Notes: generated by a model not told the origin, from the sequence alone. A stretch of 64,000 nucleotides of DNA from Psychrobacillus sp. FSL K6-2836 (GCF_038003085.1 NZ_JBBOOM010000001.1:1364001-1428000); one strand, 5' to 3'. Positions 53,638 through 62,871 are shown, numbered from the stretch's first letter. Program-made: numbers and translations.

Positions 53638-54075
53638 TTAATTTTTTTTATACTGTTGTAGTTTGTTGAATAATGACTCATCTCTTGTCGTCAAAGCAAA
53701 GTCAAACATGCGCTCTAAGTTTAGTTGTTCTAGTAATTCGATGACTTCTTCAGTTCCTTCTATCGGTACTTCCTGTGTATCTTGGTTTGCTTCTTCTAAA
53801 ATTGTTTGTAAATGTGTATGAATATCTGACACAAGCAATAATTGATAGAGTGGCAATCTAATAAATCTATTCCCTTTTTGAAAAACAAATACTTCCGACA
53901 AATTTTCCACCTGTAATGTCTGCGCATTTAAAATGATTTCTTTGCCCTCTACTGGTATAAAATGAAACAGCTCATCATCTTTCCTTATGGAAAAATACTG
54001 ATAGGCAAACACCATCTTTATACTATTCCCTTCATACTTTGTATAAAATGGTTTCATTAACTGTACTAGTATCAT
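53638..54075 (-). CDS. IDEAL-domain protein
   Basis: 145 residues. The first 80 residues form a beta-rich part (YQYFSIRKDDELFHFIPVEG, QTLQVENLSEVFVFQKGNRF). An acidic linker follows (EEANQDTQEVPIEGTEE), and the C-terminal 35 residues carry the IDEAL motif (LNLERMFDFALTTRDESLFNKL), a short helical domain found in Firmicutes proteins of unknown function, such as in competence- and sporulation-linked genes. Cytoplasmic. AGGAGAGGAG-like ribosome site before the ATG. Monocistronic between two terminators. Confidence 0.75.
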   Translation of the reverse strand: MILVQLMKPFYTKYEGNSIKMVFAYQYFSIRKDDELFHFIPVEGKEIILNAQTLQVENLSEVFVFQKGNRFIRLPLYQLLLVSDIHTHLQTILEEANQDTQEVPIEGTEEVIELLEQLNLERMFDFALTTRDESLFNKLQQYKKN

Positions 54076-54211
54076 ATTCTCCTCTCCTTTAATAGAATTT
54101 TCTGATTACTATTAGTTTATCACATTTTCTCATTTTCGTGTAGTTAATGCCATTAAATATTCTTACTAGATGGGAAATATTTAACGTTAACGCTTTGTTC
54201 CTTGGGATCAT

Positions 54212-54325
54212 TTACACGCTCATAACTACTGGATAGTTGCGCTCTTTCTTTATTTATTTGCATTCGTGAAGGATTTACTTGCTATGGTATTCTAAATACT
54301 TCCGGTGGAGCACCATTTACTCGTA
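54212..54325 (+). repeat. Family-C 21-bp phased repeat array C3 (6 degenerate units)
   Basis: Core TTACTTGC with substitutions. Core starts 54212 (TTACACGC), 54233 (ATAGTTGC), 54254 (TTATTTGC), 54275 (TTACTTGC), 54296 (ATACTTCC), 54317 (TTACTCGT), all exactly 21 apart. The fixed spacing makes the weak cores credible. It fills part of the 364-base gap 54076-54439, which otherwise shows no gene. Confidence 0.7.
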
Positions 54326-54400
54326 TTTTCCTCTATGTTTTATACGGGATTAATGCTGTGGGTAATTGTTTTCGATAAAGTAACTATCGAATAAATAAAA

Positions 54401-54429
54401 AAAAGCGAATGCACTCCGTATCCGCTTTT
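54401..54429 (-). terminator. Terminator of gene 54440-54814
   Basis: A 7-bp stem (54401-54407 with 54423-54429), extendable with mismatches, followed by eight U on the minus strand. Confidence 0.8.
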
Positions 54430-54439
54430 AAATATGATT

Positions 54440-54814
54440 TTATTTTACTAGAGATCTCGGTCTATTCTTTCCTTTTGCTATGGTGAAAAAACCAAATGAG
54501 TGCGGGTTGTATTCAACGATAAACGTTTGAAATACTTTTTCCAGTACTTTTGTTTGGTTATACTCCCCTTTATGTTCTAAAAAAAATGATAATAGGTTAG
54601 CGTTACAATCGAGTTGTAAATCATAAACAGTGAAATCCTCTGCAACAATCTGTTCAATATGAGTCATCTCTTTTCTACGATATCCACTAAAATACTCAAT
54701 ATACTTTTTCTTAACACCAATAACCTTTATATCTTCCTCATTCCTACTTGAATCATTATCCTGAAACTCAAATAAGGACGGTATGTTAAATTGTACTCTT
54801 TCTATAACTATCAC
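54440..54814 (-). CDS. Unrecognised 124-residue protein
   Basis: Soluble, no signal peptide, no Cys-rich motif except one Cys. Starts GTG 54814 with AAAAGGAA unusually close; the true start could lie slightly downstream. Residues 60-115 (AEDFTVYDLQLDCNANLLSF, EKVFQTFIVEYNPHSF) look like an alpha/beta fold. Codon use and the terminator behind it support a real gene. Divergent from the XRE regulator at 54981-55379 with a 166-base gap, so it may be its target. No family recognised. Confidence 0.6.
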   Translation of the reverse strand: MIVIERVQFNIPSLFEFQDNDSSRNEEDIKVIGVKKKYIEYFSGYRRKEMTHIEQIVAEDFTVYDLQLDCNANLLSFFLEHKGEYNQTKVLEKVFQTFIVEYNPHSFGFFTIAKGKNRPRSLVK

Positions 54815-54980
54815 TTCCTTTTACATTATATTAATTCCTATATTTCTCATTAATGTTAGTGGATGTATATTCCTTATACTATAAATGCTTGTGTTTTTTA
54901 TGGATATCTCCAATTTAGCGATTTTTATTCATTGCTCTTTTAATTTCGCTATCCTTGCATTGTATATGGGAGGGATGAAT

Positions 54981-55379
54981 ATGACATTTGGGGAGCATTT
55001 GCGTGCTTATCGTGAAAAACTAGACATCACACAAATGGAAGCTGCTAAAATTTTAGGTATTGATCATTCCGCATTATCAAAATATGAAAAAGGCGATCTT
55101 GGTATTTCCCTCGAGTTATTAGCAAAAATAAAAGAAAAATACAAAATTCCAGATGATCAATTTTTATATATGTTCCAGGATAAGCGCTATAAAAGCGAAG
55201 ATCCGATCCTAGAGGCTAGGGAAAGTAAAGCAAGATACATAGAAACCTTTCAGGATGAGTTTGTCAACGAAGTCATTCACTTGAAAGAATATCGTGATTT
55301 CACCATGGATATTGTTAATTTTGCCGAAAGTGACAAAGAACGAAGAAAATACATTTTAAGTCGATTAAAAAAAGATTAA
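54981..55379 (+). CDS. XRE-family transcriptional regulator
   Basis: 132 residues from ATG 54981 (MTFGEHLRAYREKL); GGAGGG ends 6 bases upstream, and the in-frame ATG at 54975 is too close to it. The longer frame to 54885 is not supported. HTH (about 3-57): LDITQMEAAKILGIDHSALS, KYEKGDLGISLELLAKI. The last 70 residues are charged and helical, likely for dimerisation. No ligand domain. Probably a DNA-binding repressor of the divergent gene or its own promoter. A terminator follows at once. Confidence 0.88.
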   Translation: MTFGEHLRAYREKLDITQMEAAKILGIDHSALSKYEKGDLGISLELLAKIKEKYKIPDDQFLYMFQDKRYKSEDPILEARESKARYIETFQDEFVNEVIHLKEYRDFTMDIVNFAESDKERRKYILSRLKKD

Positions 55380-55380
55380 A

Positions 55381-55416
55381 GCTTTTACTTACATCACAAT
55401 AAGTAAAGGCTTTTTC
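55381..55416 (+). terminator. Terminator after the XRE gene
   Basis: A 10-bp stem with one G-U pair (55381-55390 with 55401-55410), then UUUUUCUG. Confidence 0.9.
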
Positions 55417-55521
55417 TGTTGTTACGTCGCCTTTTAGTCAAATTGTTTTAGGTTCGACTTTTAATCAGCAGGTTTTAAACGTATAATGGAAGGAAAGCCT
55501 TTTTTCTTAGGAGAGATCCGT

Positions 55522-57102
55522 TTGAACCTTACTTCTTATCAAAAACTTGCATCTCATTATAATAAACAGATTCACCAGTCTATGGATACGATTGCTAAAA
55601 AGCTACATCCTGCTATGTTAGAGGATGAGGAGCTTGTCCGTCGTGCCGCTTTTTTTGTGCGTAACGGTGCTGTTTCTATAACGAATTATTACCCTCAGGA
55701 GCATCGGGTTGATTTTACAATACGCGATGTGACGAATATTGAAGTGAACTATCATATTACCAAAGATAATTTTCACTGCCCTTGTCCTATACATAAGCCG
55801 TGTAGACATATTGTGGCAGCTGTTTTTTATTTGTATCAACAAAATGATTCCTTGTCTACTTGGATTTCTGAATGGCGTTCACAGGCAGACCAGGTCCAAC
55901 TGACTTTGCTAAAAGATGAACGTAGTCCTAGAAGTTGGGATATTATTGTCGAAAACTTTTTCCGTAAATTTATCGCCAATTATCCACCTACAAGTTTTTA
56001 TTTACTTGAATTTGCTATTCATGATTTGAAATCTCAAATTCGAAAGTCCCGTCCATTTGAACGCGAGTGGCAGCCTATTTTTGATGTGTATGTGGAACTT
56101 TCTATACTCATAAAGTCATGGCCATATATCGAACCTCTTGCCCAGTCGAATATGCAAAATCGAGTTCTACATTTTTTAAACGAATACTTGGATGAGCTGA
56201 ATGATCATTTAAACCAACTATCATCGAAGCCGCGTATGTTCGCAGCCGATCCCTTTTACGATGAAATAATGGTGCGAGTTCAGCATTTTTACTTTGATAT
56301 GGAAAACCTTGTACACTATCGAAAGCAAGTATATCTGTCCTTTTGGGATGCGCTCGTAACAGACAAAAATAAAAGAATGAAAGAAGTAAAATATTTAGAG
56401 GCATTAGACACAGTAGAAGATGATGTGCCTTTAAATATGGTGCTACCATACTTTTACTTAACCTTGTCCATGACCGATGAACTATTGTTAGCTGCGGAAA
56501 AAATGGAAGGAAACCAGTTACTTGAGTGGGTAGAAGTATGTGAAAAGGCGCTTCAAACTGGCAAAAAAGAATTAGGTACCAACTTAGCTCGAAAGCTGCT
56601 GCCTCATGTTTCTTATTACTTAAACGAGGTAATACTAAATCCATCACGTGTTATACTCATCCGTAGATTAGAGCTTTTATTTGAAACAGTGCAGTTGCAG
56701 CCTGCAGAGTTAGAAAAAGTATACCAATCTTTTGGACTGTATGGATTACAGTCTTATTCGAACTTACTCATTAAGGAGAAGCGTTACTATGATTGGATGG
56801 CACTCCATCAATCGGCAAATTCCTCATTAGAGTATGCGGAAGCATGTGGACTTTCAGTTATAAAAGAAGAGGCTCCAGATGTTTTACTTCCACTTTATCA
56901 TCACTATGCAATGCGTTTCATTCAAGAGAAAAATCGCTATAGCTACAAACAAGCCGTTAGAATTTGGAAAAAAATGAAACAAGTTGCGAAAAAATCGAAT
57001 GATACTGACTACTGGAATGCATACGTGGAAAATGTTCGCGAAAAGTATCGCCGACTTCGCGCACTGCAACAAGAAATAGAGAAAGGAAACCTACCATTAT
57101 GA
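55522..57102 (+). CDS. ywqB: SWIM zinc-finger protein YwqB-like
   Basis: 526 residues from TTG 55522 (MNLTSYQKLASHY), 8 bases after TAGGAGAG; the ATG at 55486 has no ribosome site. SWIM zinc finger at about 70-95 (FHCPCPIHKPCRHIVAAVFY; C-x-C...C-x-H). The remainder is helical. It overlaps the SNF2 helicase gene by four bases (ATGA), the same order as ywqB-ywqA in B. subtilis. The SWIM protein probably aids or targets the helicase on DNA; the exact role is not known. Confidence 0.9.
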   Translation: MNLTSYQKLASHYNKQIHQSMDTIAKKLHPAMLEDEELVRRAAFFVRNGAVSITNYYPQEHRVDFTIRDVTNIEVNYHITKDNFHCPCPIHKPCRHIVAAVFYLYQQNDSLSTWISEWRSQADQVQLTLLKDERSPRSWDIIVENFFRKFIANYPPTSFYLLEFAIHDLKSQIRKSRPFEREWQPIFDVYVELSILIKSWPYIEPLAQSNMQNRVLHFLNEYLDELNDHLNQLSSKPRMFAADPFYDEIMVRVQHFYFDMENLVHYRKQVYLSFWDALVTDKNKRMKEVKYLEALDTVEDDVPLNMVLPYFYLTLSMTDELLLAAEKMEGNQLLEWVEVCEKALQTGKKELGTNLARKLLPHVSYYLNEVILNPSRVILIRRLELLFETVQLQPAELEKVYQSFGLYGLQSYSNLLIKEKRYYDWMALHQSANSSLEYAEACGLSVIKEEAPDVLLPLYHHYAMRFIQEKNRYSYKQAVRIWKKMKQVAKKSNDTDYWNAYVENVREKYRRLRALQQEIEKGNLPL

Positions 57103-59810
57103 CTCAGCCTTTATCTATTACGAAAGAATTTTCTTTAAACATTCACCCTTTGGAAAACGGGCAGTTTCGCTTAGTTTCGATAAATATACCTGCCGAAAAG
57201 TGGGTACCATCCTTATATTTAAATCATCGAGAAAGCTTTTTCGGTCTCAATGCTCAAATAGAAGATAATGCACTTATCGCCTCTCCCGTTGAGTTAGTTG
57301 AACTTTTCTCTAGAAAAATGAATCCATTTACATTGTTTGACGGTGTCAATGAAGATTCTAATAAATGGTTAGAAACATTCAAAGATACAGCAAAAGTTTG
57401 GGCAACGCCTGACTTATGGGACTTTATAAACGTTGAAGGAAATGAACTTAAAATTACTGCACCAATTGATGATAGTGGGCAAGCACTTCTTGGGAATGCT
57501 GTTAAACAAAAGCTTTTCCAAGCCGGGCTATCGATGGAGGATATAGAGCCACTCATACCATTTTTCAAACGAGGTGGCTGGCCGATCAAGTCTCAGGCTA
57601 CTCATCCAAGTTTATTAGTTGCACTTAGATTGTCAGAACCAGAAGCAATGGAAGACACATGGTTGCTCGAGACAGTGGTTCGTGGGAAAAAAAGCAGTGT
57701 TTACTGGACACCTGCATACCGAAAGAAATCATTACCCATAGGTAAAGCACTTCCTGATAAATGGGTTGAATTTAGTGATTTTATAGAAGAAACACAGTCA
57801 AAAATATTTTCTCTTATTTCTTCCATCGATCAAACAAATCCAGAAACATTCTATTCTTCCACATTAACTGATGAAGAAGTACGGATGTTTCTTCGTGATG
57901 ATTTAGTGAAACTACAGGCACTTGGATTTGAGATTGTTCTTCCTGCTTGGCTGAAGGCGGTAAAAGACACAAAAATGCGTATTAAAACTGTCGCTAAGAC
58001 GGCCAATTCATATAAAACTACTGCAGGTTTAAATGAAATACTGCAATTTAATTGGAGTTTTTCTTTGAACGGTCAAGAGATTTCAGCCGATGTGTTTCAA
58101 CAGATGGTAAATGAAAATCGTTCGTTTATACAGGCTGGCAATGAATGGTTCCGTATCGATTCCGCTTGGATGCATGAAGTTCGAGAGCTTATAAGAAAAT
58201 CAGAGGATGAGAACTGGACGGTGAAAGAGCTACTGTTCCGCGAAATTCCCGAAGAGCTTGCACTCGCACTTGACGACGAAGAGGAAACTGATGCTGATCC
58301 GTTATTTGAATTTGAAATGCAAAAATCCTTGCAAACTCTTATGACACAGCTCTCGGATAAAAAGGGTTTCCCTTCCGTAGAGATTTCTCCTAATCTGTTG
58401 ACGACTTTACGCCCTTATCAGCAGCAAGGATTAGAATGGCTCGTCTTTATGCGAAATGAAAAATTTGGGGCTTGCCTAGCGGATGATATGGGTCTTGGAA
58501 AAACGGTACAGTTGATATCTTATTTACTGCATGTCCATGAAAATACAGAGCAACCGACACCTTCGCTCATTATTTGTCCTACTTCTGTATTAGGAAACTG
58601 GCAAAAAGAAATTGCCAAGTTTGCTCCTTCACTTAAAGTACAGACACATTACGGATCTTCCCGAACAAAAGAGATAGATATGACGAGTGATGTTGTTCTC
58701 ACTACATTTGGAACTGCTATGCAAGATATCGATTCACTTTCTGAAATCGTATGGACCAGTACTACTTTAGATGAGGCACAGAACATTAAAAATATGCATA
58801 CAAAACAATCACGTGCTATTCGAAAGTTAACTGGTGGTCATCATATTGCGCTGACTGGTACGCCTGTAGAAAATAGATTATCGGAGTTATGGTCTATCTT
58901 TGACTTTATCCATAAAGGATATTTAGGCTCTTTCGGTAAGTTCCAAGAAAATTATATAGCACCTATTGAACGAGATAATTCCGATGCAACAAAACATAAA
59001 TTACGAGTGAAAATTCAACCATTCCTATTAAGAAGAACGAAACAAGATCCAGAGCTTCAGCTTAACTTACCAGAAAAGTTGGAGCAACGAGAGTATTGTG
59101 CCCTTACTACAGAGCAGGCGGCTTTGTATGAATCACTTATACAAGAAACCGTAAGCAAGCTCGACACACTAACTGGGTTCGAGAAAAAGGGCCTCATTCT
59201 CAAAATGCTCAGCAAGCTGAAACAACTTTGTAATCACCCCGCACTCTATTTAAAAGAGCCCTTTGATGATGCAGAGGATATGCTTGAGCGTTCCGAGAAG
59301 CTAGCTCAAATTGTGACACTTGCCGGAGAAATTGCAGCACGTGGTGAGCAATGTCTAATCTTTACTCAGTATATCGGGATGGGACATTTACTTCAGCATT
59401 GTTTAACAGAGCTATATGAAATTGATGCACCATTTTTGACTGGTAGTATGCCTAAAAACCAACGTGATCATTTGGTAGAAGCATTCCAAGCAAAAGAGTT
59501 TCCTGTATTCTTATTATCACTTAAGGCTGGCGGAACTGGCTTAAACTTAACTGCGGCAAGTCATGTGCTCCATGCCGATCGATGGTGGAATCCTGCAGTT
59601 GAAAACCAAGCAACTGATCGTGCTTACCGGATTGGACAGACAAACTTTGTTCATGTCCATAAATTTATAACAATTGGAACAATTGAAGAAAAAATCGATA
59701 AGCTTCTAGTTGAGAAACAGGCGCTATCAGAGGAGTTAATCCATTCTAGTCAGTGGATCACTGAAATGTCGGATAATGACATAAAAGACTTACTCACACT
59801 GTCTATTTAA
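57099..59810 (+). CDS. ywqA: SNF2-family DNA helicase/translocase YwqA-like
   Basis: 903 residues. N-terminal SNF2-associated region (about 1-420), then the ATPase core: Walker A ADDMGLGKTVQLISYL (about 462-477), SLIICPTSVLGNWQKEI, DEAQ box TTLDEAQNIKN (about 557), and ALTGTPVENRLSELWSIF. The C-terminal helicase lobe has FTQYIGMGHLL, LLSLKAGGTGLNLTAASHV and the arginine fingers of ATDRAYRIGQ (about 845). Probably a dsDNA translocase in repair or chromosome maintenance. Translationally coupled to ywqB. A terminator lies at 59824-59856. Confidence 0.94.
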   Translation: MTQPLSITKEFSLNIHPLENGQFRLVSINIPAEKWVPSLYLNHRESFFGLNAQIEDNALIASPVELVELFSRKMNPFTLFDGVNEDSNKWLETFKDTAKVWATPDLWDFINVEGNELKITAPIDDSGQALLGNAVKQKLFQAGLSMEDIEPLIPFFKRGGWPIKSQATHPSLLVALRLSEPEAMEDTWLLETVVRGKKSSVYWTPAYRKKSLPIGKALPDKWVEFSDFIEETQSKIFSLISSIDQTNPETFYSSTLTDEEVRMFLRDDLVKLQALGFEIVLPAWLKAVKDTKMRIKTVAKTANSYKTTAGLNEILQFNWSFSLNGQEISADVFQQMVNENRSFIQAGNEWFRIDSAWMHEVRELIRKSEDENWTVKELLFREIPEELALALDDEEETDADPLFEFEMQKSLQTLMTQLSDKKGFPSVEISPNLLTTLRPYQQQGLEWLVFMRNEKFGACLADDMGLGKTVQLISYLLHVHENTEQPTPSLIICPTSVLGNWQKEIAKFAPSLKVQTHYGSSRTKEIDMTSDVVLTTFGTAMQDIDSLSEIVWTSTTLDEAQNIKNMHTKQSRAIRKLTGGHHIALTGTPVENRLSELWSIFDFIHKGYLGSFGKFQENYIAPIERDNSDATKHKLRVKIQPFLLRRTKQDPELQLNLPEKLEQREYCALTTEQAALYESLIQETVSKLDTLTGFEKKGLILKMLSKLKQLCNHPALYLKEPFDDAEDMLERSEKLAQIVTLAGEIAARGEQCLIFTQYIGMGHLLQHCLTELYEIDAPFLTGSMPKNQRDHLVEAFQAKEFPVFLLSLKAGGTGLNLTAASHVLHADRWWNPAVENQATDRAYRIGQTNFVHVHKFITIGTIEEKIDKLLVEKQALSEELIHSSQWITEMSDNDIKDLLTLSI

Positions 59811-59823
59811 TAATATTTTATTA

Positions 59824-59856
59824 AAACCCTGGCCAAATATTTTTTGGTCAGGGTTT
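59824..59856. terminator. Terminator between ywqA and ssbB
   Basis: An 11-bp stem with one wobble (59824-59834 with 59846-59856), U-rich after on the plus strand (UUUCCCUCUUUU); between convergent genes. Confidence 0.75.
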
Positions 59857-59901
59857 CCCTCTTTTGATAATCATTGAATAGGATTGCGGCCTTATCAATC
59901 A

Positions 59902-60309
59902 TTAAACTGGTAGTTGGTTTGGTGGTGTTACTGGAAATTCAAAATCACTCTCAATATTTTTATTTGGCTGTTGCACTGTTTGTGCTGGTTGTTCCTCGTC
60001 TCGTTTCTTTGTTGCTAAAAATCGGATGTCCTCCACAACTATTTCTGTAACGAATACTCTCGCTCCCGCTTCCTTCTCATAAGACCTTGTATTAAGTCTA
60101 CCTGTTATCCCTACAAGTGACCCTTTACCACAATACTTGACGGTCGTTTCAGCGAGCTTTCCCCAAATCGTGCATAGCACAAAGTTCGCTTCATCATTTT
60201 TATAGCTTTTATTTACCGCGACTATGAAACTCGTTTGCATCCTCCCTTCTGATAAATGCTTTAATTGTGGAGATTTCGTCATACGTCCGATTATCGAAAC
60301 AGTGTTCAA
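59902..60309 (-). CDS. ssbB: Single-stranded DNA-binding protein (SsbB type)
   Basis: 135 residues. OB-fold ssDNA-binding protein (about 1-103: VSIIGRMTKSPQLKHLSEGR, FVLCTIWGKLAETTVKYCGKGS, GRLNTRSYEKE). A short C-terminal tail lacks the acidic DDDLPF tip that binds partner proteins, as in B. subtilis SsbB (YwpH) of competence. It starts at TTG 60309 with a strong AAAGGAGGTGA. Next to ywqA and ywpF, as in the B. subtilis ywq/ywp region. A role in natural transformation is likely by analogy, though no clear ComK box is seen. Confidence 0.88.
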   Translation of the reverse strand: MNTVSIIGRMTKSPQLKHLSEGRMQTSFIVAVNKSYKNDEANFVLCTIWGKLAETTVKYCGKGSLVGITGRLNTRSYEKEAGARVFVTEIVVEDIRFLATKKRDEEQPAQTVQQPNKNIESDFEFPVTPPNQLPV

Positions 60310-60564
60310 TCTGTCACCTCCTTTACTAGCATTAGCCCTATCATACTGGCAGTATAAATTGTTGGCAAAAGCTTATAATTCAATTTTCAAGCATTTTTTA
60401 AGCACAAAATTTAATTCCTGAAACCGACTTTCTTTAAACTCTTTCTATATCAACTTTCTAATTTTCAATAATGCTATTTTGGTAGTTTGTACTATTATTT
60501 TTTCCACCTAAATCACTATGCTATAATGGAAACTAATTAATGCTTTTCCAAAGGGGATTTGTGT

Positions 60565-60993
60565 ATGAAAACATTCAAAATGATTTCAGTCAGTATTATT
60601 TCAGACCATGAAGAAGTGCCAATAACAATTGAGGATGGCATTGTTATCAATCAGGAAAATTCAAGCCGTTCTTGGATATTAGAACTATTTACTGATCAAA
60701 AATACGAAAATTATTTTAATGAATTAAAAATGTCTAATGAAGTATATGATGTAAAAGTTATTATTTCTTATCCAGAAAACGAACCTGCTCATTTTGAAGT
60801 GGTAACCTACTCTGTTAAACAAATTGGCAATCACCTTTCCGTGCTGCTTAGAGGTACATTGAAACGAGTAAGAAGAAAATACGCAGAGTCTTTGCTAGCG
60901 CAGCTAATCGAGGAAGGCTTAACTGGCGAAGATTTACTTTCTAAATTTGAAAACGATATGAAAACTAGACCTGCCTTGAAGAAGGATCAATAG
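60565..60993 (+). CDS. ywpF: YwpF-like protein
   Basis: 142 residues from ATG 60565 (MKTFKMISVSII), 8 bases after AAGGGGA; an in-frame TTG at 60559 is too close. Beta-rich first 100 residues (ENSSRSWILELFTDQKYEN, VKVIISYPENEPAHFEV) and a C-terminal helix (RKYAESLLAQLIEEGL). Matches the YwpF family, of unknown function. Its position among ssbB, fabZ and flhP mirrors the B. subtilis order. Cytoplasmic. Confidence 0.82.
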   Translation: MKTFKMISVSIISDHEEVPITIEDGIVINQENSSRSWILELFTDQKYENYFNELKMSNEVYDVKVIISYPENEPAHFEVVTYSVKQIGNHLSVLLRGTLKRVRRKYAESLLAQLIEEGLTGEDLLSKFENDMKTRPALKKDQ

Positions 60994-61201
60994 TAGGAAA
61001 CCTAATACTAGCTTTGCTAATGCAATTTTTGTTTATACCGGAATTCTTGGAATCCCTGTGAATTTGCAGCGATTTTTGTTACGTAAAATCACTGAGACCA
61101 GCCATTGCTATCGGTTGAGATCAATTTTTCCACTTTGCCAAGTTTATAAATACCGTTTACTTCCATGAAGGATATCGCAAGTTTTTCTTCTTTAATACTA
61201 G

Positions 61202-61316
61202 TTACTTGCGTTAACATGTCGGTTACTTGCGCTCATGGTAAATTTACTTGCTCTATCCTATCCGGTACTTGCGCTACGTCGTTGGTTACTTGCTTTCAAG
61301 TGCCATTTATTTGGGA
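61202..61316 (+). repeat. Family-C 21-bp phased repeat array C2 (6 units)
   Basis: Core TTACTTGCG. Core starts 61202, 61223, 61244, 61265, 61286, 61307, all exactly 21 apart. Fourteen bases after the last core start comes GAATATTTATCCA (61321-61333), the same flank at the same distance as in C1. A solitary core lies at 61383. The array sits between ywpF and the convergent lipoprotein gene; the rest of 60994-61410 shows no gene. Confidence 0.88.
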
Positions 61317-61410
61317 AACGGAATATTTATCCATTAAGAAAGGTGGATATTCTATAGAAATCATCTAGGACGAAAGATTTAGTTACTTGCGCTTGCCATT
61401 TGTTTAACTG

Positions 61411-61456
61411 AAAAAAGATGCTGATCCTAAATTTTTTAGGAATCAGCATCTTTTTT
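61411..61456. terminator. Bidirectional terminator of the lipoprotein gene
   Basis: A perfect 15-bp stem (61411-61425 with 61442-61456) with A-run and U-run ends. Confidence 0.92.
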
Positions 61457-61470
61457 AATTTTTATTCAAA

Positions 61471-61863
61471 TTATTTAGTATTATTGTCTTTATCATTTAT
61501 CAATTCATCATCATCGTGCTCTGTGCTTGGTTCTTTTATCCATTTATCATCGTTTGGTACATTTCCGTTTCCTGTACCATTATCAGTTCCCATTCCATTT
61601 CCTGTACCATTATCGCCATCCATTGTTCCGTTATCGAGTGTTCCGTTATTGTTGGTTCCATCATTGATGGTTCCATCGTTTAATGTTCCATTCCCATTGT
61701 TATCCATACCGTTGTTTGTGTTCGGCGATGGAGTATTTATATCATCTCGCACATCCTCCATTGGGGTTTCATTGTTGTCAGGGATAGCATCATCGTTTAC
61801 ATTGTTACACCCAACTAATAAAAAAGAACATAAAGCTACAGCAGGAACGGCTTTTTTCCACAT
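61471..61863 (-). CDS. Putative lipoprotein with Asn/Gly/Thr repeats
   Basis: 130 residues. Lipobox LLVGC (Cys at 19), so membrane-attached on the outside. The mature part is acidic and made of short NGT/DGT/NNG units (about 55-100), then a charged end (DDDELINDKDNN). No globular domain. Similar repeat-rich lipoproteins occur in spore-formers, with unknown role. GGAGGAATTTTTTT precedes the ATG. Monocistronic. Confidence 0.75.
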   Translation of the reverse strand: MWKKAVPAVALCSFLLVGCNNVNDDAIPDNNETPMEDVRDDINTPSPNTNNGMDNNGNGTLNDGTINDGTNNNGTLDNGTMDGDNGTGNGMGTDNGTGNGNVPNDDKWIKEPSTEHDDDELINDKDNNTK

Positions 61864-61952
61864 AAAAAAATTCCTCCTTTCTTAGATATCGTCATCACTA
61901 ATTTGTGACTTACGATAGGTTATCCAAGAAAAAAGGAACTATCCTATGGCAT

Positions 61953-62342
61953 TTATGCCTGTTTTTGCATTTCTTTTAGAAGCGATTCAACGTATAATGC
62001 CTCTGCTTTGCAGCCATATTTAAAGTGAGTATCTAATTTTTCTTGCATAATTTCAATGGAAGCAATCAAATCCTCATTAACTGGCTCTGATAAAATTTTC
62101 TCAATAGATGCATTTATTTTTAGTGCTATTTCTTCATGGAACTCTGGACTTTCTTTTACCTCTTGAGGTACTTTCTCAAACCAAGTGGCAGACTCAACAA
62201 TGTATAATTGCCAACTTTTCACGAAGTCTTCGATAGTAAAAAGTTCTTCATCCCAATTGATATTCGTCATATATATTTCAAAAGCCTTTGTTATAGATCT
62301 AGTAATACTGCTTTTAATTCCTGATGACAACTCATTATACAT
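61953..62342 (-). CDS. Unrecognised acidic helical protein
   Basis: 129 residues, cytoplasmic, mostly helical (ITRSITKAFEIYMTNINWDE, EIALKINASIEKILSEP, EALYVESLLKEMQKQA). One Cys, no motif. AGGAGGTTTTATGCTTC lies upstream of the ATG. It is separated from fabZ by 91 bases. Not assigned to a family; codon use is normal for the region. Confidence 0.6.
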   Translation of the reverse strand: MYNELSSGIKSSITRSITKAFEIYMTNINWDEELFTIEDFVKSWQLYIVESATWFEKVPQEVKESPEFHEEIALKINASIEKILSEPVNEDLIASIEIMQEKLDTHFKYGCKAEALYVESLLKEMQKQA

Positions 62343-62433
62343 GAAGCATAAAACCTCCTACATTATTGCAACGCATAAATATTTCTAAATAATTCAACTT
62401 ATTTTATATGATATAACTCTATATTGCAAATTA

Positions 62434-62871
62434 TTACTTCTCTACTACAGGTCCAAGGGCAAAAAGTATATCTGCCTCACACACTAATTCTCCATCTACT
62501 GTTGCGATTCCGTGACCTTTTCCCATAGTTCCACGTAGTTTTGTCAATTCAACCTCTAGTTTTAATTGGTCACCTGGCTTCACTTGACGTTTAAATCGGC
62601 AATTATCAATCCCAGTAAAGAATGCGAGTCTTCCTTTATTCTCTGGAATTTGAAGAACAGCTACTGCCCCTATCTGAGCAAGAGCCTCTACGATTAGTAC
62701 TCCGGGCATTACTGGATATCCTGGGAAATGACCATTGAAGAACTCTTCGTTAATCGTTACATTTTTTAAGCCTACCGCACGCTTTCCTTCTTCAACTTCT
62801 AGAATTTTATCTATCATAAGAAAGGGATAACGATGAGGTAAAATTGCTTGAACTTGCTCTGTTGTTAACAT
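62434..62871 (-). CDS. fabZ: 3-hydroxyacyl-ACP dehydratase
   Basis: 145 residues from ATG 62871 ([15 protein letters not shown]), 8 bases after TTGGAGGA; the longer frame to 62913 overlaps the upstream gene and is not used. Hot-dog fold dehydratase of fatty-acid elongation. Catalytic His and Glu in [21 protein letters not shown] split (about 48-68; His in GHFP, Glu in VEAL). [10 protein letters not shown] near the N-terminus is diagnostic. Works on ACP-bound 3-hydroxyacyl chains in the cytoplasm. Confidence 0.95.
   Translation of the reverse strand: MLTTEQVQAILPHRYPFLMIDKILEVEEGKRAVGLKNVTINEEFFNGHFPGYPVMPGVLIVEALAQIGAVAVLQIPENKGRLAFFTGIDNCRFKRQVKPGDQLKLEVELTKLRGTMGKGHGIATVDGELVCEADILFALGPVVEK

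Noticed and set aside
54885-54980. N-terminal extension of the XRE protein by 32 residues
   Set aside because: A clear ribosome site lies just before ATG 54981, and the extension is not like an HTH protein start.
60310-60558. ComK box upstream of ssbB
   Set aside because: AT-rich stretches are present, but I could not find two properly spaced AAAAN5TTTT half-sites.
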